A DNA stretch of 64,000 nt, from NCBI GenBank assembly GCA_043228905.1, contig JBHGNT010000005.1, positions 8,804,001-8,868,000 of the forward strand. Reading direction: 5' to 3'. The notes under the pieces were generated by a model. The model made no database searches and was not told the DNA's origin. It saw nothing but the letters and a program-made list of their open reading frames with translations. The translations under genes were made by a program, and so were the position numbers. The first letter of the stretch is position 1. Each line of letters begins with the position of its first letter. Shown piece by piece: positions 21,215 to 32,570 of the stretch. This stretch comes from Azolla caroliniana. Lineage: Eukaryota > Polypodiophyta.

Positions 21215-22400
21215 TGTTGGGAAACATGTCCCTCCGGATGGGAAGAGAAGTACTATGTTGGTGAGTATTTTGGCCAAGGCCAAAACCGAAATCGAAATCG
21301 TTTCGGAAGACTATAATTGTAAATAGTCTAAAATGCCCCTTGTGGGCTATACTTGTAAATAACCAAAAAGTTATTTTTGTTTATAAGTAACTGTTGGTAG
21401 ACAGGTCCCTCCAGATGGGAAGTGAGAAGAACAGTGCCGACGAACAAACGGTATGAACCGGATGAGGAGTACCCGACTGCGGAGAGTCGGATGGTGTAGG
21501 CCCGGTATGAACCGGATGAGGAGTACCCGACTGCGGAGAGTCGGATGGTGTAGGCCCGGTATGAACCGGATGAGGAGAGTACCCGACTGCGGAGAGCCGG
21601 ATGGAGCCCATCAAGGCTACATTTGTAAATAGCCAAAAAGTCATATTAGTATAAATATGACTTAGGGCAAACTTGGTTTTGTTCTGTTGTCGTTTTATGT
21701 TGTTATTATTCGTTCTTGTTGATACAAGAAGTATAGAGAGAGCGTAACTGTACAGAGAGAGATAGAGAGAGAGACGAGGTCGTTGCCTCTACTGTAACCG
21801 CCGCCTGTGGCGAAGATCTGAGAGCACGAGGTCGTTGCCTCAGTGATCTCATTGTTGTATATTTCTGCATAGGGACAGTTTGCAGCTTGTGGGCTGCCGT
21901 GGTTTTTCCCCTATTTTGGGGTTTTCCACGTATACCTCCTGTGTACCATTTCTCCTCTTTTGTGTTGTGCTTTCATTACCTGTTTTTTTGTGTATGTAAA
22001 GAATCTCGGTTGTGGCCGAGCGTCGGACATAAGGAACGTCGAGTTCCCAACAGTAACTAGGGCAAACTTTAGTAAAGGAGTTGATCATTATTGAAAAGTT
22101 AGAACGAGGTAGTTGCCTCTATAACCGTGAGTGAGAGAGTGAGAGTGTAATTCTGTAGACGTCTGTCAAACGAAGGAGAGCCCGAGGTCGTTGCCTCCGA
22201 GTTCCGTATATGTACTTCCTCTCTACTATAGTGATCTGTTTTCTCGGGGTTTGTGGACCCCCGTAGGTTTTTCCCATTTCAGGTTTTCTACGTAAAATAT
22301 TGGTGTCTCTGTGTCTTCACGTTTTTGTATGTGTACTAGTCCTTGGTTTCTGCACACGAATACGAGAGTGTAACTGGCTGTGGACGGTCAATTCCTAACA
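21215..22400 (+). mobile_element. Outer solo copia LTR (TSD CGATT), itself interrupted
   Basis: Begins TGTTGGGAAACATG and ends ATTCCTAACA; flanked by CGATT at 21210-21214 and 22401-22405. Its body (21215-21391 plus 22058-22400, about 520 bp) is split by the inner LTR. The first 75 bp match 51615-51690. Confidence 0.85.
21392..22052 (+). mobile_element. Inner solo copia LTR (661 bp, TSD GTAAC)
   Basis: Begins TGTTGGTAGACAGG and ends GAGTTCCCAACA; flanked by GTAAC at 21387-21391 and 22053-22057. It carries two to three copies of a U3 repeat around CCCGACTGCGGAGAGTCGG, then TATAAATATGACTTAGGGC, a GA run and CTCGGTTGTGGCCGAG. Confidence 0.9.
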
Positions 22401-22435
22401 CGATTTTCTCACTGTTGTCGAGAATCTTCACGGCA

Positions 22436-23905
22436 AAGGACGATCATCATCTTCGTGACCGGTGCAAACGTCTCATCGTAATTGATGTCGTGTTGCTACG
22501 CATAGCCCTTAGCCACTAACCAAGCTTTGTATCGGTTGACGGAGCCATCGGTGTTGTACTTTACCTTGTACACCCATCTGCACTCGATCGGCTTTACTCC
22601 CTTCAGAACATCAACCAAATCCCATGTTTCATTCTCCACGAGAGCATTCATCTCTTCCTCCATAGCAGCACGCCAATTTGCGTCCTTTGCTGCTTCTACT
22701 TAGCTCTTCGGCTCACGCACTTCCTCCACTTGTGTCATGTACGCATAGTGATGTGCCATGTAGTCGTTATATCTGTATCGAATTATGAGGTGCTTTTGGC
22801 GGGTATATCGACGCTATTTATGCTCTGTCGATCTGATGGCCCTCTTGGCCAACTCCGACCTCTTCTCCGAAGGTCCATCTTCAAGCTTTTCGGAGTTGGA
22901 TTCTCTTTTATCCGACTCTTCCTTGTCTATACCGTACTCTGGCATCTTCTTCTTTCCTTTCTCCTTGCGCGTATGCCGTCTCCTCAATTTCCAACACGGA
23001 GACAACATGGCAGAGTCTTCACTACTCACTGGCTCCTCATCCAATTGGTCATTCCGACCCGGTCTTTCATTCAGCCCGCTTAGCCGGAATGAGGTCAAAC
23101 TCTCTTCCAGAGCTCTAATTTCTTCTTCGTCCAAAGGCATTTCGGCCTCACTCACCTCGTCCTCAGAGATCATAATGGAGTTGTCAGGGGTTGGAGACGT
23201 GGGCAAGTACCATGACGCCGACTCGTCAAACACGACATCTCGACTGACCTGGACCTGTTTGGTTCAAGGGTTATAAGATTTATAACCATTCTGCTCGTCC
23301 GAGTAGTCGACAAGAATGCACTTCTCGACTTTCGCTTCTAGCTTCCTCTACTTCTCCTTCGTCACATGCACATAGCCAATGCTGCCAAACACCCTCGAGT
23401 CTCCCAAATTCGGTTTCTTCCCAAAATACAGCTCATGTGGTGACACTCCTCCAGATGTCTGATTCTGTAGGTAGACGGTCGTCCGAACCGCTTCATCCTA
23501 GTAAAACTTCGGCAGATGCTTCTCTTCAACCATACCCTGTGCCGCCTACTCTATCATCCGGTTCTTCTGCTCGGCCACACCGCTTTGCTCCGGTGTGTAT
23601 CTACATGAGAATTCTCGTCAAATTCCTTCCTTCTACAGATAACTCGAGAAGTGGTCGAAAAAATACTCTTCTCCGCCATTGGACCTTAGGAGTGCTTCTT
23701 CCAGCACTCACTCTCTCTATGGCCCTTCTTGCCACAATACCAACATTTTGTTTCTGCCTTTGCTTGCCGGTTTCCGGCGCCGCCTTGACTCCCCCTGCTC
23801 CCGGAGGATTTGGAACTATTGTTGGCATGATGATTATGGCATTGGTTTTGCACTTGTCGGCCGCCATCATTGTGTGCCGACCCACCTCGTCTACCACGGC
23901 CACGG
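22436..23905 (-). pseudogene. Copia-3: gag zinc knuckle, integrase end and start of RT (middle piece)
   Basis: Going leftward on the minus strand: RGRGRRGG and a CCHC knuckle CWYCGKKGHRESEC (about 23710-23750), then, after a deletion of protease and N-terminal integrase, the integrase end (EQSGVAEQKNR, SGGVSPHELYFGKKPNLGDS), the linker DESASWYLPTSPTPDNS, and the RT start NWRAAMEEEMNALVENETWD, ending FAPVTKMMIVL at the Gypsy-4 boundary. Several TAG codons and frame breaks are present. Gag upstream of the knuckle is at 30884-31503, beyond Gypsy-1. Confidence 0.75.
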
Positions 23906-24552
23906 TGTCGTGAAGAAAACCGTCCCCTGGCGTAATCGGTGAATAGCACACAGGAACCGGCCCTTCACGTGTGCTCGCTCTTAATGTATATAATAGAGAA
24001 TTAGGTACAGAGAGAGATCCGGGGTAGTTAGATTCGGTAGGTAGGAAGTAAATGAGGGAGACGGCTCCCCTCTTGACGCTATAAAGGAGAGGGAGACGCA
24101 AGGAGAGGGATAGCGCATTAGGGAGGACGAAGTGTTGTCGGATCGGGACCGAACGCTTCTCCTCTGTCTGTTCTATGTTTCCCTTCTCTGCAGGTTTCGG
24201 GAGGCTCGCGCTGCTTCGAGGAACGCCCGTGTGCTTCCGGCAGCACCTCCATCCTATTCCCATTTCGTGAATAGACGAAAAGGCATCGGCATCTGTCCGC
24301 TGGCCTGTTCGGTTGTAGCTGCTCGCGTGTTCTGTTGTGTACTCGTTATTTGTTAATATACAAACACTTGCTTCTTCCTGTCTCTGTGTCCATTCGCGTC
24401 TTCTGTGTTGACGGGCCACGCCCCTGTGTTTCTTCGCTCATACGTGACCGGGCGTCTCTCTCCTTCTCTTTCCCCTTCTATCACCTGCTCTTCGATTCAA
24501 GACCCCGGTGGTCCCGCCTTGTTTCTCCACGCACGCGCGTAACAACGCGACA
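23906..24552 (+). mobile_element. Gypsy-1 5' LTR
   Basis: TGTCGTGAAG ... CAACGCGACA. TATA-like GCTATAAAGGAGAGGG at about 24078 gives the likely transcription start; the downstream leader is C/T-rich. Confidence 0.9.
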
Positions 24553-24596
24553 TCTTTGGTGAACCCGACGTGAAACAGGCGGCAGAGGAGCAGAAG

Positions 24597-26723
24597 ATGA
24601 GGGGGTCGGATCTTGTAGAGGCCATGGCTTCGGCCGTGGACCGGATAGTGAGCGCGCGCGAGGGCACCGGCGCCCTTGACAGGGCTATTGAGGCGATCGT
24701 CGGTACGATCGGCCGGTTCAGTGGAAAGGATGCCACGAGTTATTTGGCGTCCTACCGGGCGGAGATGTTGATGAGGGATATCCCGGAAGAGAGGCATCTT
24801 GCCGGATTCCCTTGAGTGGTGATGCCGGGCATCCATGTGGAGGTGCTCGAGATCCGAGCGGAGAGCCGGACCTGGGAAGAGTTCGAAGGAAGGCTCCTGG
24901 AGAAATATGGGCTGGATGACGCGCTTCGACTTACGAAGCGAAGCTTCATGGAATGGGTGGAGTCCCCCAACAAAGGAAGAAATGCGTCGGTACTCCTCCG
25001 GGAGTTTGAGGAACGCTTTGCGCGCCTTTCAGCGCTCGATCGGACTGTTCTGGACACAAGTCGTGTCCTACTGTTTGTGAAATCGGTTGACACACGGGAT
25101 CGGGGGCAAGTTGGCTCCTTACTGGAAACCGAAGACGGGTTGACGACCGACTGGGCCGCAGTAAAGAGAGTCTGCAACCGTTTTGACAAACGGTGGGAGT
25201 GGGCTGATGCAGAGGCGATCGGGGCGGGACCTGTCGCAGCAAGGAAGCTCGAACCGGTACCACAGGCACGAAGGGAAGAGACCCGGGAGTGGCTCGAAAC
25301 CGGTTCGTCTTCGACTGGCGTGATCAGAGGCTCGTCCGGGGGAACAGCTCTAGAGGAGTTGACACGAGCGGTAAAGGATCTCCAGATCGCCCAGGCTCAG
25401 AGGGAAGGCGGCGATCAGGCTCGTGACCGACAGCCTCCGGCAGGAAGTAGGTGCATGTGGTGCGACGAGGTCGGCCATATCCGGAAAGACTGCGGGGACT
25501 TTATGGAGGCTTTGAGAAGCCGGGTAGTGTACCTGTGGGAGGGTCTGGTGCACGCCAACGATACCCGGAGGGCCCTGCACCGAAACGACGGAAGAGGAGG
25601 AATGAAAAGGCTGATGGAAGAGGCGGCAGCCCGGCACGCAGAGACCGTCCACTACTCAGCGTCGGCCGGTATTCGGGTCGGGGGCAGCGGGGCCTGGAAG
25701 GAGAGCAAAGCCGAGTTCTGGCCGACGGTGCTAGAAGGCCTCGGTGGTGCCCAACTGAAGAGGGACGAGGCGGACCGCGCGGAGAAGCGGGTCCAGGAGG
25801 TAACCGGGTGGAGTGACCCGGTCGAAGAAAAGACGGGTTTCGTCGAAGCAGCTTGCCAGAACTACGAGGCTCTGGTTGAAGACAAACGGGTGGGTAGAAA
25901 CGGAGGAACCGGACCCTCACAGAGATACGAAACCCGATTCGGCCCGAAACGGAACGAGGTCGGTGAGTCCAGTGCCCGGGATAACCACAAGAAGGGCGGA
26001 TACCGGTTGGGCACGGAGATCGAAAGGACCACGGACCTACGAAAGGTCCTGGAAGAACGAATCCTCGACACCAAGGTGGAATTGTCGTTGCAAGAGGTGC
26101 TCGGGATAGCCAGGAAGGAGTTCCACGACTCCATCGTGGACTTAGTGAAGAGGAAGAGGCTGTCGACGGAGGTAGAACCGGAAAGGCCGGTGGAAGTGCG
26201 GACGGCGCACATAGAGGACATGGCGCTGGAAGACGAGTGGGCGGAGAGCCACTATACGAGGCCACACTGGGCCCGAGCGACCACGGAAACCCTGGTGAAA
26301 ATCGGAGATGTTCAGGAACCGGTGGTGGCACTGGTGGACCACGGTTCGGAAATAAACCTTATGTCCATGGATTTCTACAAAAAGGGGAAATGGCCAATCA
26401 ACACTAAGCACGGGTGGAAGATACGGGCGGCGACGCGCGCCACCGAGGAAATACACGGGGCCTGCCCAAACGTACGAGTCAAGATCGACGACGTCGAAAT
26501 AGACCAGCACCTCTTTGTGCAGGAAACGTCCTCGCACCCGGTCATTCTAGGGGAACCGTACATTACGGCGGCGCGAATGGAGACCAAGGTGCTGGACAAC
26601 GGGTCGGCTTACGCGAGGGTCAAGAGCCAAGACGGGCGTCATTCAGTCCAGTTCCTAACGGTACGACCCAACCACGAGCGAAACCGCGAGTCCCTCGGTG
26701 GCAAGAACCGAGAGGATTTTTAG
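24597..26723 (+). pseudogene. Gypsy-1 gag-protease with one in-frame TGA
   Basis: The frame starts at ATG 24597 and is open to TAG at 26721-26723 except for TGA at 24813-24815. The related gag at 57208 has Trp at that place (FPWVV), so this is a TGG-to-TGA change. Gag has the capsid-like region and a CCHC knuckle CMWCDEVGHIRKDC (about 25453-25494). The retropepsin-like part has ALVDHGSEINL (about 26330), where DHG replaces the usual DTG/DSG, and HPVILGEPYI as the flap/ILG motif. Gag packages RNA and the protease cleaves the polyprotein; with the stop and the changed triad, activity is doubtful. Confidence 0.8.
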
Positions 26724-26826
26724 AGAGGGCTGCCAAGGCGTGGGGCCGTGACAGTCCGGACACTCCAGGAAAACCCCACAAATGTACGATAAAAGCGAAA
26801 CCAAAGAATCCTTGTACCATAAGTAG

Positions 26827-29508
26827 GAAGTTTTGTTTCTCCAACAACGGAGGGTGTACGATAGTCGATGTCTTGGTCGAGAAAAGACAAGGGCGGAAGA
26901 GCGACTTCGGGCGTGCGGAGTTCTCGGGCCCAGCGAGGAAATCAACGGAGCCGTGGAGGCGGTCTCCTTCGACGATACCTTGGGAATACTGCGAGAGGTG
27001 GTCGGAGAGGGCCTTAAAGAAGACCGGACGATACCGGTTTGTTCGGAAGAGATGTATGGAGTCATCGTGGACTTCAGTCGGGGGCTCGAGTCGGATCGGA
27101 CAGCCCGGGTAAACACGAAGTACAAGACTACGAACCAGAAGGTAAGGCCAGTCGCGGCACCCTTACAGGAGGGCAGCGAGTTACGAATCAAGGGGGTCGC
27201 GTCGGACCCCAGTTTACGTGATCCGGCCTGCATAGGACACACCTTCACCGACAGAACGCTACGGGAGCTCAAAATCGGTGGGGGCGGGTTCCTACTGCCG
27301 GCGGAAGAAGACCGGTTTCGGAGAATGCTCGGAAGGCATGGGAAAGCCTTCGCATTCTCGCCGGAAGAAATCGGGTGCGTAGACCCGACAGTCGTGAAGC
27401 CGATGGTGATATTCACGGTACCGCATGTACCATGGAATCTCAAACCAATTTCGGTACCCAGAGCTCACATCCCGGAGCTGATGGAGCTATTAAGGCAGAA
27501 AGTTGATATGGGCATCCTCGAACCGTCGAGTGCCCCGTACTCGAACCGGTGGTTTACTGTACCGAAGAAGAACGGGACGTTGCGCTTCATTCAAGACCTG
27601 CAACCGGTCAACAGAGTGACCATTCGGAACGCAGGAATCGGACCAACGATAGATGAGTTCGCGGAGGCCTTCGCCGGAAGGTCGATCTACTCGGTCGGTG
27701 ATCTGTACTCGGGGTACGATCAGTTCCAACTAGCCGTAGAGAGTAGAGACATTACGACGATGCGAACTCCTCTTGGCCTAGTGCGGATGTGCACCCTGCC
27801 GCAAGGAGGGACGAACTCGGTGGCCCACATGGTGAATGCGATGAACAAGGTGCTGAGAGATTGTATCCCGGACATCACCATGCCATTCTTGGATGACATC
27901 CCAATCGAGGGATGTCCGGTGGAGGAAAAGGACGAAATGATCGGACCGGACGGATACCGGAAATTCGTGGCAACACACATTGACGACTGCGAGAGGGTGC
28001 TGCAGAGGCTGGAGGATGCGAGGCTCACCTTCTCTGGGGAAAAATCGGCCTTCGAGCAATCAGAGATCATGGTCGTCGGACATCTATGCGGAGCGTATGG
28101 CCGGAAACCGTCTCCGGCTAAGGTGGAAGCCATCTCCGCTATGAAGCCCGACTGTAACTCGGTCACGGAGGTACAGAGGTTCTTGGGAGCATGCGCGTTC
28201 TACCACATATGGATCCCGCATTATGCCCACGTTGCCGAGCCGCTATACGGGTTGCTGAAAAAGGGGCGAAAATTCGAGTGGCGAGACGAGCATGCGGAGT
28301 CGGTCCGAAAGATGAAGGAAGCTCTTGCTGCAGCTCCGGCACTCCGGAAGGCTGTCTACGAGAAAGGCACTCCCATCTACATAACAGTAGATACGAGTCC
28401 GACCGGAATCGGATGGGTCGTCAACCAAGAAGATGAGGACGGCATTCGGTTCCCAATCCGGTTCGACGCGAAGGTCCTCAGTGAGCGACAGCAAGGATAC
28501 GCCCAGGTTAAACGCAAACTCTGGGGTATCGTTTCGGCGGTGAAGGCCGATAAAGACTATCTGGTTCGGACAGAGGTGATTATCGAGACGGACTGCCTGC
28601 CGATTCTCGGCATGGTTTCCGGATGCGCAACCCCGGACCTGGCAATGCTCAGGTGGATAGCGTACATCAAGTCCCTGGATCCGGAAATACGACACATTTC
28701 CGGGAAAGACAATGCCATGGCCGACATGCTTTCGAGGGCGCGATTCGACGACGAGGGTGGCATGGTTTCGGAGGACGAGGAAGTCGGCGTAGACTTCTTC
28801 GAGGCGGCTTACGTAACAACCGAGGGGGGAAGCACTCCGGCGCTTAACAATTTCAACGAGAGCAAGTACGATGGGGAGTGGCTACAGATTGGGGGATTCT
28901 TAAGGACAATGATGCCGGACGCATCGTGGACAAGGGACGAGGCCAACCGGATCCGGAAGAAAGCGTACCGGTTCTTTCTCCGGGACGGATTCTTGTGGAA
29001 GCACCCGAAGAAGAGGGACGGCATCCCGCTCCGGGTAGTGGCGATGAAGGAGGAACAGGAGGAATTGCTGAAAGCCTATCACGACAACCCCTGGGCTGGG
29101 CACCGTGGGACATGGGCCACGTTCGAGAAGCTGAAGGGGAAGTACTGGTGGCCAGGACTGTACCGGGACGTGCATCGGTTCGTGACAACTTGTGAGAGCT
29201 GTCAGATGCACTCCGTAATCCGACATCGGGACGAGCTTCACCCCACTTACCCTCCGGCCATCCACTTCAAATGGATGGTAGATTTGGTGACGATGCCGAT
29301 GGGCGTAGGGCAGATGCGATATCTGGTCCTGGCCCGGGAGGACCTGACGAACCAGGTGGAAGGCCGAGCCCTGCAGAACAAAACGACTGCGGCCGTGTGT
29401 CGGTTCCTGATCGAGGACGTGATATGCCGGTACGGGTGTGTCGGAAAGATCGTGGCTGACCGAGGGGAGTTGGACGCCGAAGAGGCCGAGGAGCTGTTCA
29501 ACCGGTAG
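26827..29508 (+). pseudogene. Gypsy-1 pol: RT, RNase H and integrase (truncated)
   Basis: A frame of about 890 codons, shifted by one relative to gag. RT motifs: WFTVPKKNGTLRFIQDLQ, YSVGDLYSGYDQFQL, LPQGGTNS and the active site FLDD (27886-27897). RNase H: YITVDTSPTGIGW, QQGYAQVKRKLW, IIETDCLPILGM and SGKDNAMADMLSR. Integrase: HHCC finger (YHDNPWAGHRG ... CESC) and core Asp residues in WMVDLVTMPMG and KIVADRGELD. It ends at TAG 29506-29508, created by loss of 55 bp relative to 14570-14634, which removes the stretch just before the catalytic Glu and shifts the frame. Confidence 0.85.
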
Positions 29509-30236
29509 AGCGTAGGCACGGGCCAATCGTCAAAGCGCTTGTCCGGGCATGCGGAGGCCAGGTCGGGAACTGGCCACGGTTGTTACCTTATGCCTTGTGG
29601 GCGGACCGGACAATGCACAGCTCGGTAACCGGGTTCATGCCGACAGAGCTCATGTTCGGACAGAAGCCGATCATGCCGATGGAACGGATGATCTCCTCTT
29701 GGGCGACAGTAGACTGGAGTGATGAAATGAGTCGGGAAGAACTGCTCGCGGCGCGTATACGGCAGCTCGAGCGGAGGCCAGAGGACGTGGAACGAGCGGC
29801 GTAGAGACTTTGGGCGGCGAGGATGAAGAACAAAGCCCGGTTCAACCGGACGCAGCGGCTCCGACCAAAGAAAATCGAGGAAGGCGATTGGGTGCTAGTC
29901 TACAATAGTAGCCTCGACAACCAGCACCGAGCAACACGGAAGTTTGCAAAGCGGTGGTTCGGGCCTTACGTGGTAACGGGTGCCAATGACAACGGGACGT
30001 ATCACCTGGCGGAACTCGACGGTGCGAGGATGGCGATACCAGTGGCGGAAAGCGGATCAAAGCATTCAAGATGCGCCACGACGGCGAACCGGATCTAAGA
30101 GGCCTGGACAACGACGATGATCAGTCCGAGGCGGAGGACGAACCGATGGATGAGGAACCGGAACCCGGGCCGTTTTTCTCCAACCAAAACCCAATTCTGG
30201 CGCATACCGGTGGATGCGCGGTTAGGTGGGGGCGGA
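29509..30236 (+). pseudogene. Gypsy-1 integrase C-terminal tail, out of frame
   Basis: Continues RRHGPIVKALVRA, PRLLPYALWADRTMHSS and MPTELMFGQKPIMP, with TAG at 29802-29804, then KARFNRTQRLRPKKIEEGDW, FAKRWFGPYVV and a further shift near 30045. Parallel to 15225-15665 of Gypsy-2. The polypurine tract lies at about 30223-30236. Confidence 0.75.
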
Positions 30237-30883
30237 TGTCGTGAAGAAAACCGTCCCCTGGCGTAATCGGTGAATAGCACACAGGAACCGGCCCTTCACG
30301 TGTGCTCGCTCTTAATGTATATAATAGAGAATTAGGTACAGAGAGAGATCCGGGGTAGCTAGATTCGGTAGGTAGGAAGTAAATGAGGGAGACGGCTCCC
30401 CTCTTGACGCTATAAAGGAGAGGGAGACGCAGGGAGAGGGATAGCGCATTAGGGAGGACGAAGTGCTGTCGGACCAGGACCGAACGCTTCTCCTCTGTCT
30501 GTTCTCTGTTGCCCTTCTCTGCAGGTTTCGGGAGGCTCGGGCTGCTTCGAGGAACGCCCGTGTGCTTCCGGCAGCACCTCCATCCTATTCCCATTTCGTG
30601 CTTAGACGAACAGGCACCAGCATCTGTCCGCCGGCCTGTTCGGTTGTAGCTGCTCGCGTGTTCTGTTGTGTACTCGTTATTTGTTAATATACAAACACTT
30701 GCTTCTTCCTGTCTCTGTGTCCATTCGCGTCTTCTGTGTTGACGGGCCACGCCCCTGTGTTTCTTCGCTCATACGTGACCGGGCGTCTCTCTCCTTCTCT
30801 TTCCCCTTCTATCACCTGCTCTTCAGTTCAAGACCCCGGTGGTCCCGCCTTGTTTCTCCACGCACGCGCATAACAACGCGACA
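30237..30883 (+). mobile_element. Gypsy-1 3' LTR
   Basis: Same length and ends as 23906-24552, with scattered substitutions. Confidence 0.9.
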
Positions 30884-31601
30884 ATGGGTTCTATCCTCCT
30901 CTATGTACAACATTTGTTGTCAGTGTGCATGCTCATCGACGCATCTGTGTGGTTCTCTTCAATGAGAAGCATCGATTGCAACTCGAAGAATGATGGCGTA
31001 CTCTCCCTCGTGCAGACCGCCATCCGGAATGGTCCAAACTTAGATGCCAACCCACTGAGACAAACCTGCACCATTTCGTCCTTCTCGACATTCACGTTGA
31101 TGGAGGCGAGAGAGTCGTAGATATCTTTGATCCAAGAGGTGTAATCAGCCACCGACATGTCTCTTTGCCAGACGTTGTTCAGCTCCTGTCTGAGTTGTAG
31201 TTTTCTAGTTGTGGGGCTTGCAGCAAATATCTTCTTCAGATTTCCCCAAGCTTCCTTTGGCATCTTGGCGTCTCAGATATAGCTCAGTAGTTGATCACTG
31301 ACACCGGATGCGAAGCAGTAGAGAACTCTGCTTGCCGACTGTTCCCAAGCTGGAAAATCCCTTTGTGTTGAATCCGGTGTTGCATCATTTGTTCCTTCGA
31401 CATAACTCCAATACCTATGCCCTAACAGGTATTGGTGCATCGTGTATGACCAAGATGCATAGTTGCTCCTATCGAGCTTCTCCGTCGAAAGTGAGCTTCT
31501 CATTCCTCTTCTAATTTGTTCTTATCCAAAAGTTAGGGTTTGTCTGTGTTGAGAGCTCTTGTTGGCATCAGAGGATGTTCTAACCCTCGCGCTCTGATAC
31601 C
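30884..31601 (-). pseudogene. Copia-3 gag (right piece) with primer site
   Basis: From ATG 31503 the minus strand reads KLDRSNYASWSYTMHQYL and WEQSASRVLYCFASGVSDQL, TGA at 31273-31275 (likely from CGA), then MPKEAWGNLKKIFAAS, MSVADYTSWIKDIYDSL and the start of the linker, cut by Gypsy-1 at 30884. This is the UBN2-type copia gag. The primer site TGGTATCAGAGC is the minus strand of 31590-31601. Confidence 0.8.
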
Positions 31602-32088
31602 ATGTAAACATGAATATGCGGAAGCTAAACATATCACAACCAACTCAACCGGATAGCAACAAAAACCATAGAGAATGGAATACACAGAGTAGGTGAGAGA
31701 GAGACAGAGAGAGGGCAAGACAATAAACCTCTATTTCAAAAGGCTATGTAAAAATATGTACATACAAATGTGCTTTAGAGCGCTTTTTATACAAGTCCTT
31801 AAAAGGACTGGCAAAAGTACTGACAAGTACTTAAATGCTCGTACTGAGCTATGACACTAACTCCTAGAACCATAACTACCTAGTAGACTAGGAGTGTAGG
31901 CCTCCAACGGCCTACCGATTCGCACATGGCTCCGGCTCTCCAATCTGGACACATGGATCCGGCTCACCGATATGCCTCACCTTACCAGACACCGATCCGA
32001 CTCTTCGTTCCGGACATTGATCCAGACACCGATCTAGCGCTTGGCTTATTCAGTTGATTCGGATCATGTTGAGCTTGTTTGCTCAACA
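31602..32088 (-). mobile_element. Copia-3 5' LTR (487 bp)
   Basis: On the minus strand it begins TGTTGAGCAAACAAGC and ends CATGTTTACA, directly followed by the initiator-Met primer site. A TATA-like TATAAAAAGCGC lies near 31782. Confidence 0.8.
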
Positions 32089-32570
32089 AACTTGTACCGT
32101 ATTATTCTATACACGAGGATAAAACTGTAAGGGCTAATCGAGGGTGTAAAGAAGGGAGGATTACTTTTAATCCTAGGAATTGAGACAACCCATAAGGTCC
32201 AAGTGTGAACTTGCCTGGGGGGCAACCTACCCTCATTAGTCACATCATTTGATTATGTCAAGATTTTAATCTTGTGCTGATCAGACTCTTGTAGCAAGTC
32301 CGCCAGTACCAGGTACCACCCAATGTCGTGGCAGTGGTATGGAACGTCGATCAAGGCTCGAGTTCATGTCGATCCACTCGTTCGACACCTTTCTTTCAAG
32401 TCTCTCTTTTCTTATCTATCTATCTTATATTTCCTTGTCTTATGCTTACATTAGGAATGATCTCTAATTCTTTTATATATATATATGTGAATTGTGATCA
32501 CATGTATACGTATGTGATCATATACATGTCATTGTTAACTCTTAGGGCCGGACAATGGCCTAACACAGGG
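32089..32570. other. Unassigned 480 bp between two elements
   Basis: Moderately AT-rich with a TATATATA run near 32475. The longest plus frame (32328-32642) runs into the neighbouring LTR and has no domain. It could be host DNA or an older LTR. Confidence 0.4.

Larger units (their letters stand above)
17639..22435 (-). mobile_element. Gypsy-4: non-autonomous gypsy-like element without pol
   Basis: Left (3') LTR 17639-17920 and right (5') LTR 20111-22435 share the start TG(T/C)(T/C)GTGAAGATTCT and the ends TTTCCGTGACA and TTCTACGACA. The primer site is the minus strand of about 20094-20109 (TTTGGTGAACCCGACG), as in Gypsy-1; the polypurine tract is at 17921-17940. The left LTR is about 280 bp, while the right LTR without its insertion is about 1,130 bp, so the left copy has lost most of U3. 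The interior of about 2.2 kb has only broken charged frames. It sits in Copia-3 RT. Confidence 0.75.
23906..30883 (+). mobile_element. Gypsy-1: complete but inactive Ty3/gypsy retrotransposon (6,978 bp)
   Basis: LTRs are 23906-24552 and 30237-30883, 647 bp each and about 3% different by eye. The primer site follows the 5' LTR (TCTTTGGTGAACCCGACG); the polypurine tract GGTGGGGGCGGA precedes the 3' LTR. The order is gag-PR-RT-RH-INT, the normal gypsy order. The flanks ACGG and ATGG may be a 4-bp target duplication with one change. It interrupts the gag of Copia-3. Nonsense changes, a frameshift between gag and pol, and a 55-bp integrase deletion make it non-autonomous. Confidence 0.9.

Noticed and set aside
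25501-26331. 276-codon minus-strand frame opposite Gypsy-1 gag
   Set aside because: Pro/Arg/Ser-rich shadow of a GC-rich coding strand; gag has the zinc knuckle and homologues.
23901-30888. A perfect 5-bp target duplication for Gypsy-1
   Set aside because: Flanks are CACGG and ATGGG; only a 4-bp ACGG/ATGG near match, so it is not claimed as exact.
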